Assembly: GCA_963819685.1 (NCBI GenBank)
Contig: CAWFXI010000011.1
Coordinates: 186,001 to 250,000 of the forward strand
Direction: 5' to 3'
Source of the DNA: CAIUGU01 sp963819685
GTDB taxonomy: Bacteria; Pseudomonadota; Gammaproteobacteria; Steroidobacterales; Steroidobacteraceae
DNA: 64,000 nt
Shown here in pieces: positions 37,048 through 46,234 of the stretch (position 1 is its first letter; every line of letters starts with the position of its first letter). The notes beneath the pieces are model-generated. The model was not told the origin of the DNA. It saw only the letters and a program-made list of their open reading frames with translations, and ran no database searches. Position numbers and translations under genes: made by a program.

Positions 37048-38412
37048 CTAGCCCCCAAATGGCCCCTGGGGCATCTTCCCGCCCATTGAGCGCATGAGTC
37101 GCCCCATGCCCCCCGCCTTGGACATCGATTTCATCATTTTCTGCATCTGCAGGAAGTTCTTCAGCAGCCGGTTGACGTCAGCGACCTGCAGTCCCGCTCC
37201 CAAAGCGATTCGGCGCCTTCTCGACCCGTCTATGACCTTTGGGTAGCGCCGTTCCTGGGGAGTCATGGAGCGGATGATGGCCAGCTGGCGCTTGATCTCC
37301 CGATCGTCTGTGCGGGGAGCCTGGGCCGCCTTGCCAAGCAGTTTGGCTGGCAGCTTGTCCACGAGGGCCGCAAGTCCCCCCATTTTCTCGACCTGGCCCA
37401 ACTGGTCATGAAGATCGTTCAGGTCGAAGTCCTTGCCCTTCTTGAGCTTGCCCGCCAGACGCTCTGCCTGCTCCCGGTCGACCCCCCGGGTCACATCCTC
37501 GACCAGCGCCAGGACATCACCCATGCCGAGAATCCGGGACGCCACGCGCTCGGCGTTGAAAAGCTCCAGGGCAGCTGCCTTCTCGCCCGTACCGATGAAC
37601 AGAATAGGCTTGCCAGTGACGTGCCGAACCGACAGCGCAGCACCGCCGCGAGCATCGCCGTCGGCCTTGGTCAGGATGACACCGGTGAGCGCCAGCGCCT
37701 CGCCAAAGGCCCGGGCAGCATTCACCGCATCCTGACCAGCCATGCTGTCGACCACGAACAGGGTTTCGAGCGGATTGACCGCGGCGCTGATGTCGCGAAC
37801 CTCCTGCATCATTTCGCCGTCGACATGCAGCCGCCCGGCCGTGTCGACGATCAACACGTCATAGAGCGACTGGCGGGCTTCATGGAGGGCTTCGCGCGCC
37901 AGCGTGACGGGCGACTTGGCCGGATCCGACGGGAAGAAGCCGACTTCCAGCTGCCCGGCCAGCCGCTCGAGCTGCAGGATGGCGGCGGGACGGTAGACGT
38001 CGGTACTGGCCAGCAGCACTTTGCGGCGCTCGGTTTCCTTCAGCCACTTGGCCAGCTTGCCGGCGGTCGTGGTCTTGCCGGCGCCCTGCAGACCCGCCAG
38101 CAGGATGACAACGGGGGGCTGCGCACGCAGGTTCAACGAACGGGCGCCCTCGCCCATCAATGCAACCAGCTCGTCGTGAATCGTGCGCACCAGCGCCTGA
38201 CCCGGCGTCAGGCTCTTTTCGATTTCCTGACCGATGACGCGGGCGCGCACGCCTTCGATAAAGGTCTTGACCACGGGCAGCGCAACATCGGCTTCCAGCA
38301 ACGCCATGCGCACCTGGCGCAGCGTGTCGCTGATGTTGTCTTCGGTCAGTCGTCCGCGGCCCTGCAGCGCGTCGAGTACGCCTCGCAGGCGACCGCTCAA
38401 TTGATCAAACAT
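37048..38412 (-). CDS. ffh: Signal recognition particle protein Ffh
   Basis: A 454-residue GTPase that binds signal sequences and the 4.5S RNA encoded at 5.8 kb. The N domain comes first, then G motifs GLQGAGKTT, DTAGRL and TKADGDARGG. The Met-rich M domain ends the protein (MQKMMKSMSKAGGMGRLMRSMGGKMP). It diverges from the ypjD gene. Confidence 0.97.
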   Translation of the reverse strand: MFDQLSGRLRGVLDALQGRGRLTEDNISDTLRQVRMALLEADVALPVVKTFIEGVRARVIGQEIEKSLTPGQALVRTIHDELVALMGEGARSLNLRAQPPVVILLAGLQGAGKTTTAGKLAKWLKETERRKVLLASTDVYRPAAILQLERLAGQLEVGFFPSDPAKSPVTLAREALHEARQSLYDVLIVDTAGRLHVDGEMMQEVRDISAAVNPLETLFVVDSMAGQDAVNAARAFGEALALTGVILTKADGDARGGAALSVRHVTGKPILFIGTGEKAAALELFNAERVASRILGMGDVLALVEDVTRGVDREQAERLAGKLKKGKDFDLNDLHDQLGQVEKMGGLAALVDKLPAKLLGKAAQAPRTDDREIKRQLAIIRSMTPQERRYPKVIDGSRRRRIALGAGLQVADVNRLLKNFLQMQKMMKSMSKAGGMGRLMRSMGGKMPQGPFGG

Positions 38413-38557
38413 TGCAAGTTACCCGCTACGTGAACTGAAGGCCGCGGATTATACGGATACTTGGGTCGCGATCGCGCACCGCCTTCTCATGGTCAGGGGC
38501 CTATGACATGATCGCCCGCGGTCCAGACACCGCGATCAAGCCAGGATAAGGAATTCG

Positions 38558-39367
38558 GTGCTCTCAATAGTCGTCTTCGTCTGCTATCTGGCTTCAGCCG
38601 CCTGGTTGATCGCCAGTGTGCGCCGCGCGGATAACGGCAGCGCTCGCGGCATGCACGCCGCCGGAACCGGCATGGGCGTGCTCGCCCTCGCCATGCATGG
38701 CGCGAAGCTGTGGATCGATCTCGGTGGCCTCAAGCAGTGGGCACTCTCTGCAGGCGGCACGGCATCGCTCATTGCGTGGGTGGTTGCGGCAATTGCGGTG
38801 ATTGCGGCGGCCAGGCGTCCGCGATTCTCCGGTGCCAGCGCGATGCTACTGACGCTGGCAGGAGTGATCGCAGCGCTGGTCGACGATTCCGTGCGCGATT
38901 TTGCGGAGACGGGCCGTGGCTGGGAATTGACGGCCCATGTCGTGCTGTCGACCGTGGCCTACGCCCTGCTGACGGTCGGCGCCATGCTCGCCGTGGCGCT
39001 CATGCTCCTCGACAAACGCCTGCGTGGCCGTCGTCCACTTGGCGGCTTTGCGGTACTGCCCCCCGTGGACTCCCTCGAGTCGGGGATGTTCCAGGCCATC
39101 GCAGCCGGATTTGCATTGCTGTCACTGGCTTTGTTCAGCGGCTTTTTCTTCGTGGACGATTTCCTCGCGCAGCATCTGGTACACAAGGCGGTGCTCTCCT
39201 GTCTCGCGTGGCTCGTGTTCGCTGTGCTGCTGGCGGGTCGCTGGTATCTCGGCTGGCGAGGCCGGACTGCGCTCCGCTGGACGCTGGGGGGGTTCGTGCT
39301 GCTGGGGCTTGCCTACTTCGGGACCAAGCTCGTACTGGAAGGAATCCTGGGTCGCCATTGGGGCTGA
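38558..39367 (+). CDS. ypjD: YpjD-like membrane protein (CcsA/ResC-type cytochrome assembly fold)
   Basis: A 269-residue inner-membrane protein with about eight hydrophobic segments and the C-terminal pattern of CcsA-like proteins (GFFFVDDFLAQHLVHKAVLSCLAW). The start is GTG 38558, preceded by AAGGA. As in E. coli, it stands next to ffh and is followed by a CBS-domain gene. Its exact function is unknown. Confidence 0.9.
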   Translation: MLSIVVFVCYLASAAWLIASVRRADNGSARGMHAAGTGMGVLALAMHGAKLWIDLGGLKQWALSAGGTASLIAWVVAAIAVIAAARRPRFSGASAMLLTLAGVIAALVDDSVRDFAETGRGWELTAHVVLSTVAYALLTVGAMLAVALMLLDKRLRGRRPLGGFAVLPPVDSLESGMFQAIAAGFALLSLALFSGFFFVDDFLAQHLVHKAVLSCLAWLVFAVLLAGRWYLGWRGRTALRWTLGGFVLLGLAYFGTKLVLEGILGRHWG

Positions 39368-39392
39368 GGAAGCTCCCTCTCTTAGCCAACTC

Positions 39393-40301
39393 GTGGGCGT
39401 TCTTAAAAAGCTGTTGTATCCGTTGCGCTGGGTGGCAAAGCTCGTCTCGCGATGGATCTGCCGTCTGCGCGACAACTCGCCCTGCAGAACCGCGTCGCCT
39501 TCGCTCGACGCCAATGAACTCCGCTCCGCCGTGGCGGAATCCGGCGCTGCGATTCCGCAGCGGCACCAGCAGATGCTGATGAGCATCCTGGGTCTCGAAA
39601 GAATGACAGTCGATGACATCATGATTCCGCGCGCGGAGATCGGCGGTATCGATCTCGATGACGACTGGGACGACATCGTCGAGCAGCTGCGCTCGAATCC
39701 CCATACGCGCCTGCCGGTCTTCGAATCCAATCTCGACAGCATCCTCGGCATCCTGCACATGAAGAAAGTGGCACAGGCGCTGGCACGAGGTGAACTGACC
39801 CGGGAAGCATTGCGGCAGCTGGCGCAGGAGCGCGAGCCCTTCTTCGTACCTTCAGGCACCACGCTGAATACCCAGCTGCTGACTTTCCAGCATCAAAGGC
39901 GGCGCATCGCGCTCGTCGTCAACGAGTATGGCGATGTCCAGGGCCTGGTCACGCTGGAGGATATCCTTGAAGAGATCGTCGGCGAATTCACCACGGATCC
40001 GGCAAGGCTGCATCGGGATGTGCACCCCGAACCTTCCGGCGGCTATGTCGTGAATGCGAGCGCCAACGTTCGTTCGCTCAATCGCCGGCTCGCCTGGAGC
40101 TTGCCCACCGACGGACCGCGGACACTGAACGGCCTGATCCTTGAGTGCCTGGAGACGATTCCAGAGCCAGGCACGGCACTCAAGATCGCAGGCTACGCGG
40201 TGGAAATCCTGCAAACCGCCGGCAACGCGGTCAAGACGGCCCGGATTTTTCCTCCGGGACAGGCTGGGGCTGCGTCAGGTGCGCGACCCAACCGCAGCTA
40301 A
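39393..40301 (+). CDS. CorC/YfjD-type CBS-domain protein lacking the DUF21 membrane domain
   Basis: About 302 residues from GTG 39393. An amphipathic helix (VGVLKKLLYPLRWVAKLVSRW) is followed by two CBS domains (MTVDDIMIPRAEI... and VVNEYGDVQGLVTLEDILEEIVGEF) and a CorC_HlyC domain. Synteny after ypjD points to YfjD, which normally begins with an about 150-residue DUF21 membrane domain; only 25 bases separate this gene from ypjD, so the domain is truly absent here. The start codon has no good ribosome site. The open frame back to 39024 overlaps ypjD and is rejected. The gene ends 27 bases inside radA. Confidence 0.85.
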   Translation: MGVLKKLLYPLRWVAKLVSRWICRLRDNSPCRTASPSLDANELRSAVAESGAAIPQRHQQMLMSILGLERMTVDDIMIPRAEIGGIDLDDDWDDIVEQLRSNPHTRLPVFESNLDSILGILHMKKVAQALARGELTREALRQLAQEREPFFVPSGTTLNTQLLTFQHQRRRIALVVNEYGDVQGLVTLEDILEEIVGEFTTDPARLHRDVHPEPSGGYVVNASANVRSLNRRLAWSLPTDGPRTLNGLILECLETIPEPGTALKIAGYAVEILQTAGNAVKTARIFPPGQAGAASGARPNRS

Positions 40302-41639
40302 TACTTCCTGAAGTCGCTCCACACCCAGCACTTCAAGCCCGTCGATCGGCTTGCGCGGCACATTGCCGCCCGGCACGATCGCCCGCTCGAAGCCCTGTTT
40401 GGCCGCTTCGCGCAGGCGTTCTTCGCCGTACGGCACAGGGCGGATCTCGCCCGCCAGTCCGATTTCGCCGAAGCTCACGAGTCCGGTGGACAGCGCCTGG
40501 TCGCGATAGCTTGAGTACACCGCGAGCACGGCCGGCAGATCCGTTGCGGTTTCATTCAGGCGCACGCCGCCGACGACGTTGACGAACACATCGTAGCCGC
40601 TGGTTGCAATGCCGCCGTGACGGTGCAGCACTGCCAGCAACAGATTCAGACGATTCTGCTCGATGCCGACGGCCACTCGCCGGGGATTCATCGATTGGGT
40701 TGCGTCGACGAGTGCCTGCACTTCGATCAGCATGGGGCGTGTGCCTTCGCGTGCGACCATCACTACCGAGCCTGGCACGGGGGCCGGATGTCGCGACAGG
40801 AATATCGCGGAAGGATTCTTCACCTCCTTGAGACCCTGCTCGGTCATCGCGAACACGCCGATCTCGTTGACGGCGCCAAAGCGGTTTTTCACTGCGCGGA
40901 CCAGCCGGTAGCGACTGCCTGCATCGCTCTCGAAGTAGAGCACGGTATCGACCATGTGCTCGAGGATGCGTGGACCCGCGATCAGCCCTTCCTTGGTCAC
41001 ATGACCGATGATGAGCACCGCCGCTCCCGTCGACTTGGCAAAGCGCACGAGGTGGGCCGCCGACTCACGCACCTGGGAGGCCGAACCGGCGGAAGAATCC
41101 ACGCCTTCGACGAACATCGTCTGAATGGAGTCGATCACCAGAATCTTCACCGAGCGCGCTCGAGCCTCGGCGAGTACAGCGTCGACGCTGGTCTCCGCGA
41201 ACAGTTGCAACGAATCGCCGGAAACGCCGAGCCGATGCGCACGTAGACTGACCTGCCGCAGGGACTCCTCACCAGTGACGTAGAGGGTTTCGGCGGCACG
41301 GCTCAATGCTTCGCCCGCCTGGAGCAACAGGGTCGACTTGCCAATGCCGGGATCGCCGCCAAGCAGCGTCACCGATCCCTGCACCAACCCTCCACCCAGT
41401 ACCCGGTCCAGCTCATCCAGGCCGGTCGCAATACGCGCCTCATCGGTCTTGAGCACGTCGGCCATCAGGCGAACGGGTGCACTGCCAGCGACCAATGCCG
41501 CGCGTGCGCCGGGCCTCGCTACGGTCACGCTCTTGAACGTGTCGACAGCCTTGCAGGCCGGACACGTCCCCAGCCATTGCAGGCTCTCGTTGCCGCAGTC
41601 ATCACAAACGTAGACCACTCGCGCTTTGGCCATGGGCAA
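40275..41639 (-). CDS. radA: DNA repair protein RadA
   Basis: A 454-residue RecA-like branch-migration ATPase. It has a zinc finger (CDDCGNESLQWLGTCPAC), Walker A GDPGIGKST, the KNRFG motif (VKNRFGAVNEIG) and a C-terminal Lon-like domain (GVRLNETATDLPAVLAV). It is convergent with the CBS gene with a 27-base overlap, and divergent from the kinase gene. Confidence 0.97.
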   Translation of the reverse strand: MPMAKARVVYVCDDCGNESLQWLGTCPACKAVDTFKSVTVARPGARAALVAGSAPVRLMADVLKTDEARIATGLDELDRVLGGGLVQGSVTLLGGDPGIGKSTLLLQAGEALSRAAETLYVTGEESLRQVSLRAHRLGVSGDSLQLFAETSVDAVLAEARARSVKILVIDSIQTMFVEGVDSSAGSASQVRESAAHLVRFAKSTGAAVLIIGHVTKEGLIAGPRILEHMVDTVLYFESDAGSRYRLVRAVKNRFGAVNEIGVFAMTEQGLKEVKNPSAIFLSRHPAPVPGSVVMVAREGTRPMLIEVQALVDATQSMNPRRVAVGIEQNRLNLLLAVLHRHGGIATSGYDVFVNVVGGVRLNETATDLPAVLAVYSSYRDQALSTGLVSFGEIGLAGEIRPVPYGEERLREAAKQGFERAIVPGGNVPRKPIDGLEVLGVERLQEVLAAVGSRT

Positions 41640-41799
41640 TCAGATACTCTCCGGAAGCTTCGGGAGGGGCGTCACACCCTAAGGAATTCGTCCATCCTAC
41701 CGGACCTTAGGGGCACCGTCAGCCTGTGACGGCTCCGACAAATGACCCCTGCGCCTTCGTCTATACTCGCGCCGGTTAAAGCTTGGGAATCCCAGACGC

Positions 41800-43404
41800 G
41801 TGGCGGCAGTTGCCCCTCAGATAAACCGGTATGGCTGGCTCCTGGCAGGAGCTGCGACTGCACTTGTCCTGCTGATCGGCAGGCTGGCGCTTGGGAGCTC
41901 GGTGGACGCCTTTGAGGGTCTTTTCCGGGATCGGGTCATCTCGGGGGCCGCCTACGACCGTCCTTCATGGGCCGCTTTTCTGGAAGCCCTCGCAGCCTTC
42001 ACCGCGGTGGTGTTTGCCGGCGGTTTGCTACCCCGCTGCAGCCGCAAGGCGGGAGTCTTCGCATCGTTGGCCCTGGTTTGCGGACTGTTGCTGATTGAAG
42101 TTGCGCTACTCACAACGCTCGGGGCCTGGGCAAGGCTGCTGTTGCCTGCCCTGGCCCTCCTGATTGGGCTCGCGGTCACCCTGTGGACTGCGCCGGAGAC
42201 TTCCACGCCGGTGCGGGCAGCGCCGGTTCCGGCGAGAAAGTTCACGAACGTTTCCACCGCAAATCTCGCGCTCATGGCGCGCAATCTGCAACGGCAGGGA
42301 CAACTCGATCTGGCGTTCGAAACCTACCAGCGTTGCCCGGTGACCACTGACGTGCTCGACTCCCTGCATGGACTCGGTCTCGAGTACGAACGACAGCAGC
42401 AGGGTGCCAAGGCACAGGCCGTTTTCAGCTACCTGGCAGGACACGATGCCAGGTTCCGCGCTCTTGCGAACCGCACGGCACCCAGCCTTGATTCTTCGCC
42501 CGCCAGACCAAAACCGGCCCCTCTCGCGGGAATCGAGAAGCCGGACACCCGACCGCGTCCTGCCGCCACTGGTACCCGGACTCTTGGACGGTACGAGATC
42601 GAGCGCGAACTGGGACAAGGTGCGATGGGGACGGTGTATCTCGGGCGGGACCCCAAGATCAACCGCGTCGTGGCCATCAAGGCTATTTCACTGGCACAGG
42701 AATTCGAGGACGCGGATCTCGAGGAAGTGAAGGCGCGCTTTTTTCGCGAGGCAGAGATGGCGGGCCGGCTCAATCATCCCGGTATCGTCACGGTCTATGA
42801 CGCCGGCGAGGATCAAGGGCTGGCCTTCATTGCAATGGAGTACCTGAAGGGTCGGCATCTCAGCCATTTTGCGGAAGCAGAACACCTGCTGCCGCCTGCG
42901 ACCGTGATGGGACTGATCGCCCGGCTGGCCGATGCATTGCACTATGCACATCGACAGAATGTGGTTCACCGGGACATCAAACCGGCTAATATAATGTTCG
43001 ACCCCGAAACGGACGAACTCAAAATTACCGACTTTGGTATCGCCCGCCTGACCGACACGAGCAGAACCAAAACAGGCATCGTTCTCGGCACGCCCTCCTT
43101 CATGTCACCGGAACAACTGGAAGGTCGCAGCCTCGACGGCCGTACTGATCTGTTTGCGCTGGGTGTCAGCCTGTATCACCTGCTTGCCGGACAGCTGCCG
43201 TTTCGCGCCGGATCCATGACCCAGCTGATGTACAAGATTGCCAGCGAACCCCATACCCCGTTGCGTTCCATCAGGCCGGAACTGCCGGAATGCATCGAGA
43301 ACATCGTGTCGCGCACACTGGCGAAGGACCCGGAAGACCGCTACCAGAACGGCGCGGAACTGGCGGCAGCCCTGCGCAGCTGCGCACAGGCAGTGGGTCG
43401 TTGA
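41800..43404 (+). CDS. Membrane serine/threonine protein kinase with N-terminal TM domain
   Basis: About 534 residues from GTG 41800. About four membrane segments occupy residues 10-130. A short helical TPR-like stretch (NLQRQGQLDLAFETYQRCP) follows, then a complete Hanks-type kinase from about residue 262: GQGAMGTVYLG, the VAIK lysine, HRDIKPANIM (about 390), DFGIAR and GTPSFMSPEQ. Most bacterial kinases of this class carry the kinase domain N-terminal to the membrane segment, so the order is reversed here. It opens a kinase-phosphatase-FHA cluster. Confidence 0.93.
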   Translation: MAAVAPQINRYGWLLAGAATALVLLIGRLALGSSVDAFEGLFRDRVISGAAYDRPSWAAFLEALAAFTAVVFAGGLLPRCSRKAGVFASLALVCGLLLIEVALLTTLGAWARLLLPALALLIGLAVTLWTAPETSTPVRAAPVPARKFTNVSTANLALMARNLQRQGQLDLAFETYQRCPVTTDVLDSLHGLGLEYERQQQGAKAQAVFSYLAGHDARFRALANRTAPSLDSSPARPKPAPLAGIEKPDTRPRPAATGTRTLGRYEIERELGQGAMGTVYLGRDPKINRVVAIKAISLAQEFEDADLEEVKARFFREAEMAGRLNHPGIVTVYDAGEDQGLAFIAMEYLKGRHLSHFAEAEHLLPPATVMGLIARLADALHYAHRQNVVHRDIKPANIMFDPETDELKITDFGIARLTDTSRTKTGIVLGTPSFMSPEQLEGRSLDGRTDLFALGVSLYHLLAGQLPFRAGSMTQLMYKIASEPHTPLRSIRPELPECIENIVSRTLAKDPEDRYQNGAELAAALRSCAQAVGR

Positions 43405-43415
43405 GCGCCGCCGTG

Positions 43416-44240
43416 ATGAACCTGCGTGGCAAGATCCGGTCGGTCGGCGTCACTGACGTCGGCAAGGTCCGCGAGCATAACGAAGACACCATCGGGGTCG
43501 ACTCGGATATCGGCCTGCTGGTCCTGGCGGACGGCATGGGCGGCTACAACGCCGGCGAAGTCGCGAGCGGCATCGCGGTCAAGACCGTCATGAGTCTCGT
43601 CAAGGAAGCCATCGAGCGGCAGGATCTGACGGCCGACGACAAGGAATCCGGGCTGTCGCGCCCCAGTATCCTGCTGCGTGACTCGATCATGCGGGCCAAC
43701 AAGATCATCTACCAGACCGCCAAGACCCAGCCGCAGTGCGAAGGCATGGGCACCACGATCGTGGCCTGCCTGTTTTTCGACAACAAGGTCGCGATTGCCC
43801 ATGTCGGGGACTCCCGGCTGTACCGCTTGCGCACCAGCCGCTTCGAACAGATGACCCTGGACCACTCCCTGCTCCAGGAACTCGTGGATCGCGGGTTCTA
43901 CTCCCAGGAAGAGGCCCAGCGGGCAAATAACAAGAACTACGTCACGCGAGCGCTGGGAGTCGAGCCCTCCGTCGAAGTCGAGATTCACGAGGAGCCTGCC
44001 CATAAAGGGGACTACTACGTGCTGTGCTCCGATGGGCTCCCGGACATGGTAGAAGACGAAGATATTCACTTAACGATAAGCACCTTTAGTGCTAGTCTTG
44101 AAACCATTGCTAAGCAGTTGATCCAGCTTGCTAACGACAACGGCGGCCGGGACAATGTCTCCATTGTCCTCGCCCAGGTGGTCGAAGGCTTCGCCGCCCG
44201 CAAGGGCGTGATGGATCGATTGCTTGGCTGGTTTGACTAG
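43416..44240 (+). CDS. PP2C-family serine/threonine phosphatase
   Basis: About 274 residues from MNLRGKIRSVGVTDVGK. Metal-binding motifs are VREHNEDTIGVD, VLADGMGGYNAGEVAS, AHVGDSRLYRL, LCSDGLPDMV and GGRDNVSIVLAQV. It is the partner that reverses the upstream kinase, 11 bases away. The longer frame back to 43290 overlaps the kinase gene and is rejected. Confidence 0.95.
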   Translation: MNLRGKIRSVGVTDVGKVREHNEDTIGVDSDIGLLVLADGMGGYNAGEVASGIAVKTVMSLVKEAIERQDLTADDKESGLSRPSILLRDSIMRANKIIYQTAKTQPQCEGMGTTIVACLFFDNKVAIAHVGDSRLYRLRTSRFEQMTLDHSLLQELVDRGFYSQEEAQRANNKNYVTRALGVEPSVEVEIHEEPAHKGDYYVLCSDGLPDMVEDEDIHLTISTFSASLETIAKQLIQLANDNGGRDNVSIVLAQVVEGFAARKGVMDRLLGWFD

Positions 44241-44283
44241 CGCGCGGGCTCAAGTGGTTGCATAACGGAGTCGAGGCAGACAC

Positions 44284-45007
44284 ATGGCACGGTTAATCCT
44301 GAGCCTGGATGGTCAAGTTCTGGCCGAATACAACATGAACAAGGAGCGGTACACGGTTGGCCGCTTGCCTGACAACGACATTCGCATCGACAACCCCGCG
44401 GTCAGCGGCCATCACTCGCTGATCATCAACATCCTCAATGATTCATTCCTCGAGGATCTGAACAGCACCAACGGCACGTACGTCAATGGCAAGCTGATCA
44501 AGAAGCACGCGCTACAACATGGCGACGTCATTACCGCTGGCCACCATCAATTGCGCTTCGTGGACAGCCAGTCCGGCGAAACGGAACCTGACGAATTCGA
44601 AAAGACGATGGTGATCACACCCGGATCCGCGATGGCGGCACAGGCGGCACAGAAGGCTTCCGATGCAGCTCAGCCGAAGCGCGCTGGAAGCCGGCGGCTC
44701 CTGCAGCGCAGCTGCCGGCGAAGCGCCGACAGCGCTGATGAAAGCGAAACTGCAGGTATTGAGTGGCGCGTTCGCGGGTCGGGAACTGGAGCTCAACAAG
44801 GCGTTGACGACGTTGGGTCGCCCCGGCGTCCAGGTTGCCGCCATTACGCGGCGTGCAGATGGCTACTTCATCGTCCACGTCGATGGCGGTGCAGAAGGAT
44901 CCTATCCGCTGGTGAACGGCAGCCCGATCGGGCCGCAGGCGCGTCGTCTGGAAGATAACGACGTCATCCAGCTCGCGGGTGTGAAGATGGGGTTCTTCGA
45001 AGCGTGA
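44284..45007 (+). pseudogene. Double FHA-domain phosphothreonine-binding protein, one frameshift
   Basis: The first FHA domain spans about residues 20-95 (YTVGRLPDNDIRIDNPAVSGHHS, LNSTNGTYVNG). An Ala/Gln-rich linker follows. The second FHA domain (KLQVLSGAFAGRELELNKALTTLGRPG...) lies in another frame. A single-base indel at about 44680-44690 explains the split, and repair gives 240 residues. FHA domains bind phosphothreonine, so this is the likely reader for the kinase two genes upstream. The stop codon falls in a heptamer repeat. Confidence 0.85.
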
Positions 45008-45146
45008 ACGGTGCGTGAAACGTGAAGGGTGAAAAGTGAAACGCCAGAACTGATACCCGTCTGATCAAGAAACCAAAGGGCCAGCTAATGCTGGCCCTTT
45101 TTTTTCTGACGTTTCACCCTTCACGTTTCACGTTTCACGCTTCACC
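45003..45146. repeat. Heptamer-repeat inverted arms flanking a terminator
   Basis: The left arm has CGTGAAA CGTGAAG GGTGAAA AGTGAAA (45014-45041), then CGCC. The right arm has TTTCACC CTTCACG TTTCACG TTTCACG CTTCACC (45112-45146). Both are in exact 7-base phase and complementary to each other, with a terminator in the middle. The left arm overlaps the FHA gene stop and the right arm the alr stop. Confidence 0.85.
45075..45105. terminator. Bidirectional rho-independent terminator
   Basis: A perfect 8-bp stem GGGCCAGC-TAAT-GCTGGCCC is flanked by AAA on the left and eight T on the right. It lies between the convergent FHA and alr genes, nested within the heptamer arms. Confidence 0.93.
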
Positions 45147-46229
45147 TGTACTCCACCTGCACTCGCTGGCTGACACCGCAGACCAGCTCGTACGGAATCG
45201 TGTCGGCGTGCAGCGCCACTTGCTCCGCAGGCAGTCCTTCTCCCCACAACACGACAGGGTCGCCCACGGCCGCTGGTGCATCGGTGATATCGACGGCGAT
45301 CATGTCCATGGAAACCCGTCCCGCGAGCGTGACCCTGCGCCCGTTCACGAGCACCGGGGACCCGCTCTTCACGTGGCGCGGATACCCATCGCCGTACCCG
45401 ACAGCGGCAATCCCGATCAACGCACGCCGGGTCGCGCGCCATGCGGCGCCATATCCCACACCCTCGCCCGGCGCGACTTCACCTACCGCAATGAGCTTCG
45501 TGGTGAGCGTCATGGCGGGTTTGAGACCGAGGTCGAGGGCGAGCTCATGGCGAAAGGGAGAGATGCCATACAGCATGAGGCCCGGCCTGACCCAGTCAGC
45601 GCGCGTCTGCGGCCAGGCCAGGAGGCCCGCAGAATTGGCGATGCTGCGTTCGGCTCCCGAACTTCCCGGCAGAGTCGCCACAGTGCTTTCGAAATCCCGA
45701 ACCTGGAGCAGCGTCCGGCCATCGCTGCGTTCATCTGCCATCGCAAGGTGCGTCATCAGCCGCGGTGTTCCGAGCACGCGTTTGGTACGCATCAGGCGTT
45801 CCCACGCGGACAGGCTGTACTCGAGGCGGAACCCCAGCCGATTCATGCCTGAATCGATCTTGAACCAGACCGGGATCTGCCCGGGCCCCTGCCCACTGCT
45901 CGAGCAACGCAAGCTGCGCCCGCGAATGCACGACGATTTCACACCCGCGCGCGGCAGCGAGTGCAAGATCCTCGGCACTGAACACACCTTCCAGCAGCAC
46001 GACCGTCTGCTTGAGGCCGGCGTCTCGCAATGCCAGTCCTTCTTCGATCCGCGCCACGCCGAAAGCATCGGCGCCGGACAGAGCCCGTGCCGCAGGCACC
46101 AGCCCATGACCGTAGGCATTGGCCTTGATGACGGCCATGACGCGTGCTCCCGGCAGCACGCTCGCGCACCACACCCAGGTTGTGCCGCAGGCTGCACGCG
46201 TCGATGAGGGCTCGCGGACCTGAGCTCAT
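45142..46229 (-). pseudogene. alr: Alanine racemase, two frameshifts
   Basis: The PLP enzyme that makes D-alanine for peptidoglycan. The ATG at 46229 (MSSGPRALIDACSLRHNLGVV) starts 5 bases after the repaired dnaB stop. The PLP Lys is in MAVIKANAYGHG, the catalytic Tyr region is GVGYGAAWRA and SMDMIAVDITDAP is conserved. One extra base near 46147-46152 and one in the C run 45886-45889 split the gene in three. Removing both gives 361 residues, matching the usual about 359. Because Alr is essential in most bacteria, sequence error is likely. Confidence 0.9.
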
Positions 46230-46234
46230 CGCAC

